NCBI GenBank assembly: GCA_002172675.1
Contig: NETF01000110.1
Span: 1-64,000 of the forward strand
From: an unicellular cyanobacterium SU3
GTDB taxonomy: Bacteria; Cyanobacteriota; Cyanobacteriia; Cyanobacteriales; Microcystaceae
Length of the DNA stretch: 64,000 nucleotides
Direction of reading: 5' to 3'
The translations under genes were made by a program, and so were the position numbers. Shown here piece after piece: positions 16,186-24,323 of the stretch (its first letter is position 1; each line of letters opens with the position of its first letter). The notes under the pieces were generated by a model. It was not told where the DNA came from. It was given only the letters and a program-made list of their open reading frames with translations, and did not search any database.

Positions 16186-16382
16186 TTTAGAAATATAAGA
16201 ATATGCTGTTAACTATTTCTGATACCATAATCGACAAATTTTTCTAGGGTTTTTGTATATTTGTATAAACGATCGCAGTTTCAAGATGATTACTTAAGAT
16301 TCTCTGTAGAGAACCCAGGCCACCAAAAAAACGAGGTTAAACTGATCAGTGGTGTTCCCTAGACACTTCAACAGTCAAACAA

Positions 16383-16401
16383 GATCAAAGTTCTCTTGAT
16401 C
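16383..16401. promoter_or_regulatory. Inverted repeat upstream of gnd
   Basis: GATCAA (16383-16388) and TTGATC (16396-16401) are separated by 7 bp, 30 bp before the gnd ATG. It could be an operator or a leader hairpin. The arms are only 6 bp and TGATCA-like words are common here. Confidence 0.25.
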
Positions 16402-16430
16402 AAACAACCCGTAGAGTTGGTAGGAATTAT

Positions 16431-17852
16431 ATGACAAAGCGAACCTTTGGTGTCATCGGCTTGGCGGTGATGGGAGAAAATCTCGCCCTCAATGTCGAAA
16501 GTCGCGGTTTCCCTATTGCTGTATACAATCGTACAGCCAGTAAAACAGAAGAATTCATGAAAACACGGGCCCAAGGCAAAGATGTCAAAGCGGCCTATTC
16601 ATTAGAAGAATTTGTAAAAACCCTAGAACGTCCCCGTAAAATCTTAGTAATGGTAAAAGCAGGTGCGCCTGTTGACTATGTTATCGAAGATTTAAAACCC
16701 CTTCTCGAAGAAGGAGATATGATCATCGATGGCGGTAACTCCCTTTACGAAGATACCGAAAGACGGACCAAAGACTTAGAATCAACGGGTCTTGGTTTCG
16801 TTGGCATGGGTGTCAGTGGCGGTGAAGAAGGTGCCTTAAACGGTCCTAGCTTAATGCCTGGCGGTACCAAAGCAGCCTACGAAGAATTAGAACCCATTTT
16901 AACTAAAATTGCGGCACAGGTAGATGACGGTCCTTGTGTTACTTTTGTTGGACCCGGTGGTGCTGGCCACTATGTAAAAATGGTTCACAACGGCATTGAG
17001 TACGGCGATATGCAGTTAATTGCAGAAGCCTACGACATCATGAAAAATGCCCTTGGCCTCAGTAATGAAGAATTACACGAAGTTTTCAAAGAGTGGAATA
17101 CCACCGACGAACTTAATTCTTTCTTAATTGAAATTACTGCCGATATCTTCAAATATATCGACCCTGATAGCAACAAGCATCTTGTTGACCTTATTTTAGA
17201 CTCTGCTGGTCAAAAAGGAACCGGTCGCTGGACGGTGGTAAGCTCTTTAGAGTTAGGGGTTCCCATTCCCACCATGTACGCTGCAGTGAATGCACGGGTA
17301 ATGTCTTCCTACAAAGAAGAAAGAAAGGCCGCTTCTCAACAGTTAACTGGTCCTGAAATCAAATTTGATGGAGACAAAAAAGCCTTTATTAACAAGGTAA
17401 GAGACGCTCTCTACTGCTCTAAGATGTGTTCCTATGCTCAAGGAATGGCGTTAATTGCTAAAGCGTCTGCTGAGTATTACAACAATCAAGTCAGCTTACC
17501 CGAATCTGCTCGGATTTGGAAAGGCGGTTGTATTATTCGTGCCGGCTTCTTAGATAAAATTAAGAAGGCATTTGTGGATAATCCCAATTTACCTAACCTA
17601 CTCTTAGCTCCTGAGTTTAAGCAAACTATCTTAGATCGTCAAGACGCGTGGCGCGAAGTGCTTGTATTGGCTAACAAAGTCGGTATTGCTGTTCCTGCTT
17701 TTAGTTCTTCTTTAGACTATTTTGATAGCTATCGTCGGGCTGATTTACCCCAAAACTTAACCCAAGCACAACGGGACTACTTTGGGGCGCACACCTACGA
17801 ACGGGTTGATAAGCCTAAAGGCGAATCTTTCCATACCGAGTGGGCAGCTTAA
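16431..17852 (+). CDS. gnd: 6-phosphogluconate dehydrogenase, decarboxylating
   Basis: Oxidises 6-phosphogluconate to ribulose 5-phosphate and CO2 with NADP in the oxidative pentose phosphate pathway, the main route of dark glycogen breakdown in cyanobacteria. The 473-residue protein has the N-terminal Rossmann domain (GVIGLAVMGENLALN), IDGGNSLYEDTERR, the signature GVSGGEEGALNGPSLMPGG, and the catalytic KMVHNGIEYGDMQLIAEAY segment, then the large all-helical dimer domain with GTGRWTV and the C-terminal tail entering the partner site. Full length and intact. It marks the return to housekeeping genes after the accessory island. A strong terminator follows. Confidence 0.98.
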   Translation: MTKRTFGVIGLAVMGENLALNVESRGFPIAVYNRTASKTEEFMKTRAQGKDVKAAYSLEEFVKTLERPRKILVMVKAGAPVDYVIEDLKPLLEEGDMIIDGGNSLYEDTERRTKDLESTGLGFVGMGVSGGEEGALNGPSLMPGGTKAAYEELEPILTKIAAQVDDGPCVTFVGPGGAGHYVKMVHNGIEYGDMQLIAEAYDIMKNALGLSNEELHEVFKEWNTTDELNSFLIEITADIFKYIDPDSNKHLVDLILDSAGQKGTGRWTVVSSLELGVPIPTMYAAVNARVMSSYKEERKAASQQLTGPEIKFDGDKKAFINKVRDALYCSKMCSYAQGMALIAKASAEYYNNQVSLPESARIWKGGCIIRAGFLDKIKKAFVDNPNLPNLLLAPEFKQTILDRQDAWREVLVLANKVGIAVPAFSSSLDYFDSYRRADLPQNLTQAQRDYFGAHTYERVDKPKGESFHTEWAA

Positions 17853-17934
17853 TCTATTCTACTAATACTAACAGAGTTGTTGACCGTTCTTGGTAAAGAA
17901 TGGTTTTAACTCCGTAACCTATCGTTATACATTT

Positions 17935-17963
17935 CCCCAATTTTTCAAGTTGGGGATTTTTTT
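17935..17963 (+). terminator. Intrinsic terminator after gnd
   Basis: CCCCAA (17935-17940) pairs with TTGGGG (17950-17955) and is followed by ATTTTTTTT. It lies 83 bp beyond the gnd stop. Confidence 0.85.
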
Positions 17964-18131
17964 TGATAAACGGATTTATTATTAAGTGACAAGGGTTAAA
18001 ATGTTTTTGCACTGTTCTTTCAAAGCCAAATATTAGAACCTTTAGAATTATTGACCTTTGATCAATTTTTTCGCTGGCGATCGCATTTTTTCACTGAATC
18101 AGAAAAAATCGTGTCTAGTTACTGATGAACA

Positions 18132-19310
18132 TTAAACCATCGATTCAGGAACATACTTGACAATCTTTTCTGCTCGCTTTTCCCAGGAAAATTCTTGAGA
18201 ATATTTAATATTTTCTTGATATCCTGTTGACTTTCGTGGATAAATTTCTAATGCTTTTTCGATAGATTGAGCAAAAATAGAGGACTGATCAGGAGGACAC
18301 CAAACTGCAATGGGAACCGTTTCTTTAAAAAACATTAAAGGAGGAATTTCTGTAGCGACAATGGGGGTTCCTGATGCTAAATACTGGAAAAATTTAACAG
18401 GATTGGTGAAATTTGCTGACTTGCCGGAGAGATGGGGATGGGCTAAAATATCCGCAGCTTGGAACAGACTAATGAGACGCGATCGCGGTACAATCCAACC
18501 TAAAAAAGTGATATTTTCAATCTGTTTACTATTAGCTAATGCTTGATAATGTTGAACTTGATCTTCTGTTCCTCCTGTGATGGCAAATTGAATATTAGGT
18601 AACAATTTAGCCACATCAATTAATAAATCCACGCCTTTAAAAGGATAAAGTGCGCCTGAATAAATGACTAACTTGTCACGGTTATTTTTTAATAATTGTT
18701 TACGCCATGTTTCAGCATCATCTGGATGTCTTTCTAAGAAAGTTTGGTTGAAGCCATTGTGTAACCAAATTGCTTTTTCTGGCGGCATTCCAGCGTCAAT
18801 TATACTCTGTCTAGTTAATTCGGATTGACTAATACAAACCCTAAAATAAGGATTATTAACAATCCCTTGATCAAACTTGTTTTCAGGAAAATAATGACGT
18901 TCAAAAATAGTAGGAATTTGATTGTTAACCGCAGCCTTAGCAAAATTCCAATTTCTCGTATGAACCGCTTTAACTTTATTTTTTAGATAAATGGGTAAAT
19001 AATATTTACATACCAAACTACTTAAATTAAAACGATTAATTCCTTGACGAATCAACTTAGGAATTAACAAAGGCAAAATATTTAATTGATCTTGGATATC
19101 ATAAAACTCGATAAAATCAGTGTTGGGTTGTTGTAGACGAAAAGGAAAAAATAATGACCCTATATTTAAGTCAGATTGAGCCTTATCAGGATAAGTTAAA
19201 ATAGTGTCATAACCCAGATTGGCCATAGCATTGGCACACATAACATCATGAATTTCATGAGCAGAATCAGGTTGTTGTGACAGTTCACTATAAACTAAAT
19301 AATATTTCAT
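18132..19310 (-). CDS. Glycosyltransferase family 4 (GT-B fold)
   Basis: About 392 residues of a GT-B glycosyltransferase. The C-terminal Rossmann half shows KLVIYSGALYPFKGVDLLID, the ITFLGWIVPRS segment, ILAHPHLSGKSANFTNPVKF and EYLASGTPIVATEIPP-like FFQYLASGTPIVATEIPPLM, the usual donor-binding E/x7/E-like region of GT4. It likely transfers a sugar in exopolysaccharide or lipopolysaccharide synthesis. I chose the start at 19310 (MKYYLVYSEL); the frame extends upstream 14 codons with residues unlike the family. It is isolated and divergent from the lipoprotein gene at 19502. Confidence 0.88.
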   Translation of the reverse strand: MKYYLVYSELSQQPDSAHEIHDVMCANAMANLGYDTILTYPDKAQSDLNIGSLFFPFRLQQPNTDFIEFYDIQDQLNILPLLIPKLIRQGINRFNLSSLVCKYYLPIYLKNKVKAVHTRNWNFAKAAVNNQIPTIFERHYFPENKFDQGIVNNPYFRVCISQSELTRQSIIDAGMPPEKAIWLHNGFNQTFLERHPDDAETWRKQLLKNNRDKLVIYSGALYPFKGVDLLIDVAKLLPNIQFAITGGTEDQVQHYQALANSKQIENITFLGWIVPRSRLISLFQAADILAHPHLSGKSANFTNPVKFFQYLASGTPIVATEIPPLMFFKETVPIAVWCPPDQSSIFAQSIEKALEIYPRKSTGYQENIKYSQEFSWEKRAEKIVKYVPESMV

Positions 19311-19501
19311 AGGATAAAAATAATAGCAAAAAGATAAGCTACATTCTAACAAACCTTATCCCTTATGATCTTTGTTTCAAGTGTAGATATTGATCATTGT
19401 TCACTGTTCACTGTTCTCTTAAAGGTTAAGGTTAGAGTTTTTGCAACGCAACTGATATAGTCAAAGATAGACCGATTTTGCCACAAGAAGGAGAGTAAGC
19501 A

Positions 19502-21082
19502 GTGTTTGGGTTAAATCAGCGATCGACATTGATCAAAGTCCTGTCTAGTTCTATTCTCGTTGGTCTTTTAAGTTGGGGGTTAATAGGGTGCAGCGATCGC
19601 GTTATAGCGTCTTCCCCTGGGATAGAACCCTCTCCTGTTCCTGTCACCACCACAAAATTAACAGAAATTGCCCCTCCGATGGTTATTCAAGAACTGAAAG
19701 AGGTTTTAGCCCAATATCATCCTCAAGTTACCATAATCAGTCCCCAACCTCAGCAAATGTTGTCAGAAACTACCGTATCGGTGGAACTAGAGGTAAAAGA
19801 CTATCCCTTATTTAAAGACGAAACCCTAGGACTAGGCCCCCATTTACACCTTTTTGTGGATAATCAACCCTATCGGGCTATTTATAGCGTTGATGAACCT
19901 ATTATTATCGAAGATTTAACCCCAGGAACCCATACCATTCGGGTGTTTGCTTCTCGTCCTTGGCATGAAAGTTTTAAAAATGAAGGGGCCTATGCACAAA
20001 CCACTTTCAGTGTGTTTACAGAAACAGAAGATAATTCCCCCTCTTCTTCCCTTCCTCTGCTTACCTACAGTCGTCCCCAAGGAAGTTACGGGGCCGAACC
20101 GATCATGTTAGATTTCTATCTAACCAATGCACCCTTACATTTTGTTGCCCAAAGTGACCCCAATGATGAGATTATAGACTGGCGCATTAAAGCCACCATC
20201 AATGGGGAAAGCTTTTTAATCGATACTTGGCAACCTATTTATTTAAAAGGGTTTGAACCAGGTAAAAACTGGGTACAGTTAGAATTTATTGACGAACAAG
20301 GAAACGAAGTTAACAACGCCTTTAATGATACTGTTCGAGTCATTACCTACGAACCTAACGGAGATGATACCCTATCGAAACTGGTACGAGGAGAACTCTC
20401 AGTTGAGGTTGCCCGTTCTGTTGTTGATCCTAACTATATTTATACTTTAGAACCCGAACCCATCGAAGAAGAGACTCCCCCCACCCCAGTAGAAGAAACC
20501 ATAGAACCTCAAGAACAAGTTGAAGAGTCTGCTTCTGAACCCATCATCAGTCCTACTTCTGAAAACACCTCTGAAGAATATACGGAACCATTACCGATTT
20601 CTGATGATACCATTACCCGAGAAACTGAAATGATAGAATCTGGATCTCCTTCTCCAGAAACAATTATCCAACAAACCGAAACCATAGAACCTTTACCGGC
20701 TTCTGATGAAACCATTACTCAAGAAACTGAAAAAATAGAACCCGAAACGACTTCTGATGAAACCATTACTCAAGAAACCGAAAAAATAGAACCCGAAACG
20801 ACTTCTGATGAAACTGTAACCTCATCTCAGACTCAAACAGTTATAGAGGAACCAGAAACTATCATTGAACCCACAGAACCAGAGACTGATGAAAGTTTGA
20901 CTGAAGACTCATCAGAGACAGTGATAGAAGAAACTTCAACTCCTTTATCAGAAACCATCGAACCTGAGACGATAACCCCATCGTCTCAAGAAATTCCCAA
21001 TACTAATAAGGTTCAATGGCTACAAAAATTAGTCGATTTCGTCAAAAATATTGATTTAATGGACAAATTAAACCCTAGTTAA
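19502..21082 (+). CDS. Lipoprotein with Ig-like domains and acidic repeat tail
   Basis: 526 residues, GTG start with AGAAGGAGAG upstream. A lipobox LIGC places the lipid cysteine at residue 30. Two beta-sandwich regions follow: about 75-170 (with ISPQPQQMLSETTVSVELEV, LGPHLHLFVDNQPYRAIY and LTPGTHTIRVFA, like DUF4399-type domains) and about 180-290. From about 320 the chain is a Glu/Thr/Pro/Ser-rich linker with near-identical 17-residue repeats (TSDETITQETEKIEPET). It ends in a short amphipathic helix (VQWLQKLVDFVKNIDLMDKL). It is probably anchored in the outer or plasma membrane and spans the periplasm. Function unknown. Confidence 0.85.
   Translation: MFGLNQRSTLIKVLSSSILVGLLSWGLIGCSDRVIASSPGIEPSPVPVTTTKLTEIAPPMVIQELKEVLAQYHPQVTIISPQPQQMLSETTVSVELEVKDYPLFKDETLGLGPHLHLFVDNQPYRAIYSVDEPIIIEDLTPGTHTIRVFASRPWHESFKNEGAYAQTTFSVFTETEDNSPSSSLPLLTYSRPQGSYGAEPIMLDFYLTNAPLHFVAQSDPNDEIIDWRIKATINGESFLIDTWQPIYLKGFEPGKNWVQLEFIDEQGNEVNNAFNDTVRVITYEPNGDDTLSKLVRGELSVEVARSVVDPNYIYTLEPEPIEEETPPTPVEETIEPQEQVEESASEPIISPTSENTSEEYTEPLPISDDTITRETEMIESGSPSPETIIQQTETIEPLPASDETITQETEKIEPETTSDETITQETEKIEPETTSDETVTSSQTQTVIEEPETIIEPTEPETDESLTEDSSETVIEETSTPLSETIEPETITPSSQEIPNTNKVQWLQKLVDFVKNIDLMDKLNPS
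20699..20812 (+). repeat. 51-bp in-frame tandem repeat in the lipoprotein gene
   Basis: Two adjacent and one partial copy of a 51-bp unit (17 codons, TSDETITQETEKIEPET) differ by only one or two bases, much closer than the codon freedom of this acidic linker would require. Recent slippage or unequal recombination is the likely origin, and linker length may vary between strains. Confidence 0.7.
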
Positions 21083-21258
21083 GCCAACCAGTTCGGTCAA
21101 AATAAAACTCGGTTCCCTGTTCCCTGTGCAGCACTGAGCTTGCCGAAGTGTTCCCCAGTTCCTAACTTAACTAGCTAGTTTTATCGAAGGTGCAAGAAGA
21201 TATAAGATATACGCCTCTAGACAGACTGTTTTTCTCAAGCAATCCCGCAAACTTATAA

Positions 21259-21306
21259 AAGGATAGTTAAAATTCCGAGCCTTTACCTGGGAACTAAACT
21301 ATCCTT
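21259..21306 (+). promoter_or_regulatory. Long-range inverted repeat in a 5' leader
   Basis: AAGGATAGTT (21259-21268) is perfectly complementary to AACTATCCTT (21297-21306) across 28 bp. No T-run follows on the plus strand. It lies 65 bp before the secreted protein gene at 21371 and may be a leader hairpin or an operator. Confidence 0.4.
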
Positions 21307-21322
21307 AAAAGTGTCAAAGAAC

Positions 21323-21351
21323 AGTTTACCCAATTTATAGTTTACCCAATT
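21323..21351 (+). repeat. 13-bp direct repeat before the secreted protein gene
   Basis: AGTTTACCCAATT occurs at 21323-21335 and again at 21339-21351, exactly 16 bp apart centre to centre, 20 bp before the start codon and next to the ribosome site GGTTGGAGTGAGG. It may bind a regulator or affect the leader. Confidence 0.5.
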
Positions 21352-21370
21352 AGGTTGGAGTGAGGTCATC

Positions 21371-21979
21371 GTGTTTATCAAACACTCACATATGTTAGCA
21401 GGATTAGCTCTTGGCTTATCCTTATTAGGAATTTCCCCTGCTCAAGCAGAACCTGCTCAAGAAGAGGTTCTTATCAGTCAATTACGGGGTCACGAACTTG
21501 AAGATCCCATTGATGTTTATCGTTCTGAGTGGTTAGAATTCAAATTTGAAGACTATATCATCGGTCGTATCCGTGGTGTTACTGGAGATGTAGCTCAGAT
21601 TCAAATCATTTCCGCCGGTCAAAATAAAGATGCTCACGTCAGAATGACTTATGATGTTGGCTTAACCACTGGAGAACGGGACGTTTGGCACGTTACCAGT
21701 CAATTACCTGGTTACTGGCCAACTCTCGTACCTGGTGCAGATGTCATCATGAGAGAAGTTGACGGTGAATGGGTTATTATTAGTGACGAAACACCTGAGT
21801 TAGATGTCTACGTTGCTGAATCTCGTCCCCGTTGGGTATCTCGTTTAGATTTACGGGAAGTTCCCTTAGTAACAAGAACCGACATTGATTGGGATCGTCC
21901 TGATGTCAGTTTACCTCCTATGGAAGAAAATGTAACTGAAATCGAACCTGCGCCTGAACCCGTTCCTGGTATGTGGTAA
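21371..21979 (+). CDS. Conserved-looking secreted protein of unknown function
   Basis: 202 residues starting with GTG. The N-terminus is a signal peptide (MLAGLALGLSLLGISPAQA, cleavage predicted after about residue 26). The mature protein is beta-rich with an acidic surface. It includes a segment (about 60-130: GRIRGVTGDVAQIQIISAGQ, then WHVTSQLPGYWPTLVPGADV) that looks like an SH3-like or OB-like barrel, and a proline-rich acidic C-terminus (EIEPAPEPVPGMW). I do not recognise the family. The dedicated leader repeats and strong terminator suggest a well-expressed monocistronic gene. Confidence 0.8.
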   Translation: MFIKHSHMLAGLALGLSLLGISPAQAEPAQEEVLISQLRGHELEDPIDVYRSEWLEFKFEDYIIGRIRGVTGDVAQIQIISAGQNKDAHVRMTYDVGLTTGERDVWHVTSQLPGYWPTLVPGADVIMREVDGEWVIISDETPELDVYVAESRPRWVSRLDLREVPLVTRTDIDWDRPDVSLPPMEENVTEIEPAPEPVPGMW

Positions 21980-22043
21980 GGTTGGTATTATCAGGGAGTT
22001 AGAGAATTTGGTGACAAGAGCAAAATTTAATTATTGGTAAAAT

Positions 22044-22089
22044 AAAGGCGGTACTGACTAGAAAATGTTAAGTATCGCCTTTAACTTTT
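22044..22089 (+). terminator. Intrinsic terminator
   Basis: AAAGGCGGTACT (22044-22055) pairs with AGTATCGCCTTT (22071-22082, one G-T pair) and is followed by AACTTTTT. It lies 65 bp after the secreted protein gene stop. Confidence 0.8.
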
Positions 22090-22102
22090 TGTATTGTCAT
22101 TA

Positions 22103-22501
22103 TTATTTTTTGTGAAACCGAAATAGATTCAATGCTTTAGATAACAATTTAGGATGAGAAAAATTATCTTTAAATTTCTTAAATTCCCCTGCATCGAACC
22201 AAATACCTTGACATTGAGGACAGGTTTCGTACCAAATGGGATGTTTATCTATATCCAACAGTTTGATCATTGCAATATTACAATGGGGACAAATAATGTC
22301 AGTTTCTAAAGCTTCTTGATGATTTTCACTATTCAATTCTCCAATGTCAATTTTTTCCGAACCTCTAAGCTTTTTCAAGTTTTCCGCTTCTGAGGAATCA
22401 AACCAAATGCCCCTACATTGACAACAGCGATCAACTTCGATATTCTCATAAATAATCGGCTCTAATTTTCCTCTACACTTAGGACACCTTAATAAATTCA
22501 T
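22103..22501 (-). CDS. Double zinc-ribbon (zf-TFIIB) protein
   Basis: 132 residues with two TFIIB-type zinc ribbons. The first is CPKCRGKLEP...CCQCRGIWFD (residues 6-37) and the second CPHCNIAMIK...CPQCQGIWFDAGE (about 72-108). Each ribbon ends in the family's CxxCxGIWFD signature. A basic helix closes the chain (HPKLLSKALNLFRFHKK). The function of this family is not established. It is divergent from coaE with about 90 bp between. Confidence 0.88.
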   Translation of the reverse strand: MNLLRCPKCRGKLEPIIYENIEVDRCCQCRGIWFDSSEAENLKKLRGSEKIDIGELNSENHQEALETDIICPHCNIAMIKLLDIDKHPIWYETCPQCQGIWFDAGEFKKFKDNFSHPKLLSKALNLFRFHKK

Positions 22502-22588
22502 AGTATTTCCACGTTTCTAGGGTATGTAAAGTTTATCAGCTTTTGTTTATTTTCCTTGAGATTCCTGAGCTTATTGTAGTTTTTGAGA

Positions 22589-23185
22589 ATGAATGAAAGA
22601 GCAAAACGAATTATTGGGTTAACCGGAGGAATAGGAACAGGAAAAACGACAGTTTCTCATTATTTAGCTACTGTTTGTCATATTCCTATTTTAGATGCTG
22701 ATACTTATGCGAGGGAAGCGGTTGAAAAAAACTCGCCTATTTTACAAACGATTAAAAAACGATACGGTTCAGATATTTGTTTAAGCAACGGAGAATTAAA
22801 TCGTAAGAAATTAGGTAATATTATTTTTAATAATTCAACCGAAAAACAATGGTTGGAAAATCAAATTCATCCCTATGTTAGACAACGATTTCAAGAAAAC
22901 ATAAAACAAGGCAAACAGAAGATTATTGTCTTAGATATTCCCTTATTATTTGAATCTCAATTAACCCATTTAGTCACAGAAATTTGGGTGGTTTACTGTT
23001 CTTATGAACAACAATTACAACGGTTAATGAACAGAAATCAGTTAAGTCGAGAAGAAGCGATCGCTCGTATTAAAAGCCAGTTGCCCATTGAAGACAAAGT
23101 TAACAAGGCTGATGTCATTCTTGATAATTCCTCTACAAAAGAAAACTTATATCAACAAATTGAACGAATAATAAACAAGAACTAA
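22589..23185 (+). CDS. coaE: Dephospho-CoA kinase
   Basis: Last enzyme of coenzyme A synthesis: phosphorylates the 3'-OH of dephospho-CoA with ATP. About 198 residues with the P-loop GLTGGIGTGKTTVS near the N-terminus, DADTYAREAV (the acidic catalytic and substrate site), and LDIPLLFESQL plus VYCSYEQQLQRLMNRNQLSREEA, the lid and CoA-binding segments typical of CoaE. I chose the ATG at 22589 (MNERAKR); a TTG two codons upstream also fits. Size is normal. Confidence 0.95.
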   Translation: MNERAKRIIGLTGGIGTGKTTVSHYLATVCHIPILDADTYAREAVEKNSPILQTIKKRYGSDICLSNGELNRKKLGNIIFNNSTEKQWLENQIHPYVRQRFQENIKQGKQKIIVLDIPLLFESQLTHLVTEIWVVYCSYEQQLQRLMNRNQLSREEAIARIKSQLPIEDKVNKADVILDNSSTKENLYQQIERIINKN

Positions 23186-23200
23186 ACTTGCCAATAAAAG

Positions 23201-24052
23201 CTAAAAAGATACTCTACTAAAGATTAAAATAGCCATCCAAAACCTAATCATAATCAACTTTTTCTGAGCAACTTTCTTAATGGATTTTTTTAAGAAAAAA
23301 GGTTTAGTCCAAGCTACTGTATTGATTTTTTGACACACAATTAAGCCAAAAAATGGCATACTTTCAACTAAATAACGTTTCCAGAGCCGTTGAGGTTCAG
23401 ACAATAAACGATATAACCATTCTAATCCTGCTTCACTCATCCACTTGGGAGAACGAGATTTATATCCTGCTTCAAAATCAATAGTGGCACCAATGGCTAA
23501 AAATATTTTCACCCCAGGGAGTTCATGTCTATAACGGTTAATCCATTTTTCTTGTTTAGGGGCACCTAACCCTACAGCCACAACTGTAGCTCCTGACGCT
23601 TTAATTTTTTCTAGAATTCTTTGACATTCTTCTTCATCTTTCTCAAAACCATAGGCAGGGGAATAACAATCTACAATAATATTTCTACCCACTTTATGGT
23701 TAATTCTTTCTTGGGCAATTTTGGCTACTCCTTCTTGGGCTCCTAACAAAAAGATTTTGATGTTTTCGTTCTCTTTGTTGTATTCATAGAAAGCAGGAAA
23801 CAAATCTGATCCTGAAATTTTTTCTTGAATGGGTGTCCCTAAAAAATAAGAGGCAAACTGAACAATCTTGCTGTCACACACTCGATAATCTGACTGTTGA
23901 TAGACATCCCTTAATTCAGCATCTTTACGGAGTTTCATGAAGTGATCTACGTTAGGCGTTACGACAACACCCCCTTTATGATTGAGAGATTTCAGCAGTT
24001 CTTTGATGGAAAGATTGTCAATAGTGACATCAAGAATGTTAACGGTCTTCAT
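23201..24052 (-). CDS. WecG/TagA/CpsF-family glycosyltransferase (GT26)
   Basis: About 283 residues of the GT26 family, which adds N-acetylmannosamine-type sugars to a polyprenyl-linked acceptor for surface polysaccharides. The signature segments are present: VVVTPNVDHFMKLRKDAELR, the Thr/Asp pocket YRVCDSKIVQFASYFLG, FLLGAQEGVAKIA, and VVAVGLGAPKQEKWINRYRH, then GATIDFEAGYKSRSPKWMSE and EWLYRLLSEPQRLWKRYL. The C-terminus continues about 40 residues with a hydrophobic end (LIMIRFWMAILIFSRVSF) that could be a membrane anchor. Starts at 24052 or 24061 are equally possible. It is monocistronic and divergent from the GH15-like gene. Confidence 0.92.
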   Translation of the reverse strand: MKTVNILDVTIDNLSIKELLKSLNHKGGVVVTPNVDHFMKLRKDAELRDVYQQSDYRVCDSKIVQFASYFLGTPIQEKISGSDLFPAFYEYNKENENIKIFLLGAQEGVAKIAQERINHKVGRNIIVDCYSPAYGFEKDEEECQRILEKIKASGATVVAVGLGAPKQEKWINRYRHELPGVKIFLAIGATIDFEAGYKSRSPKWMSEAGLEWLYRLLSEPQRLWKRYLVESMPFFGLIVCQKINTVAWTKPFFLKKSIKKVAQKKLIMIRFWMAILIFSRVSF

Positions 24053-24105
24053 AGGATACACTCAGGATTTGTTTTTTTTCCTCCTGTTCCTATTGTCCGT
24101 GGTTG

Positions 24106-24177
24106 ATGTTAGCGTTAATGTTAGCGTTATGTATAACTTCGTGTATAACTTCGTGTATAACTTTATGTATCACTTAG
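24106..24177. repeat. Two-family 12-bp tandem repeat array
   Basis: Six 12-bp units follow one another without gaps. Two are ATGTTAGCGTTA (24106-24117, 24118-24129). Four are of the type TGTATAACTTCG (24130-24141, 24142-24153), TGTATAACTTTA (24154-24165) and TGTATCACTTAG (24166-24177). The array lies between the divergent WecG-type and GH15-type genes, about 150 bp from the latter. Both families share one period, so all copies fall on nearly the same helical face. Confidence 0.8.
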
Positions 24178-24323
24178 AATGATCAGAGGTTTTACCTAAA
24201 AGTCCAGTCTCGTTGATGACAAATAATACACTTGATCTATGATGATTACACCTACGAGTTACCAGTGATCACTTACGGATGATCAGGTGACTAAAAATAA
24301 TATAGTTTTCTCACTGCAAAAAA

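Noticed and set aside
24130-24165. Resemblance of TGTATAACTTCG units to the loxP half-site ATAACTTCGTATA.
   Set aside because: The units are direct repeats, not inverted around a spacer, and no recombinase gene is near. The likeness is a short chance match.
24106-24177. Possible CRISPR array.
   Set aside because: Units are 12 bp, contiguous and without spacers, and no cas genes occur in the window.
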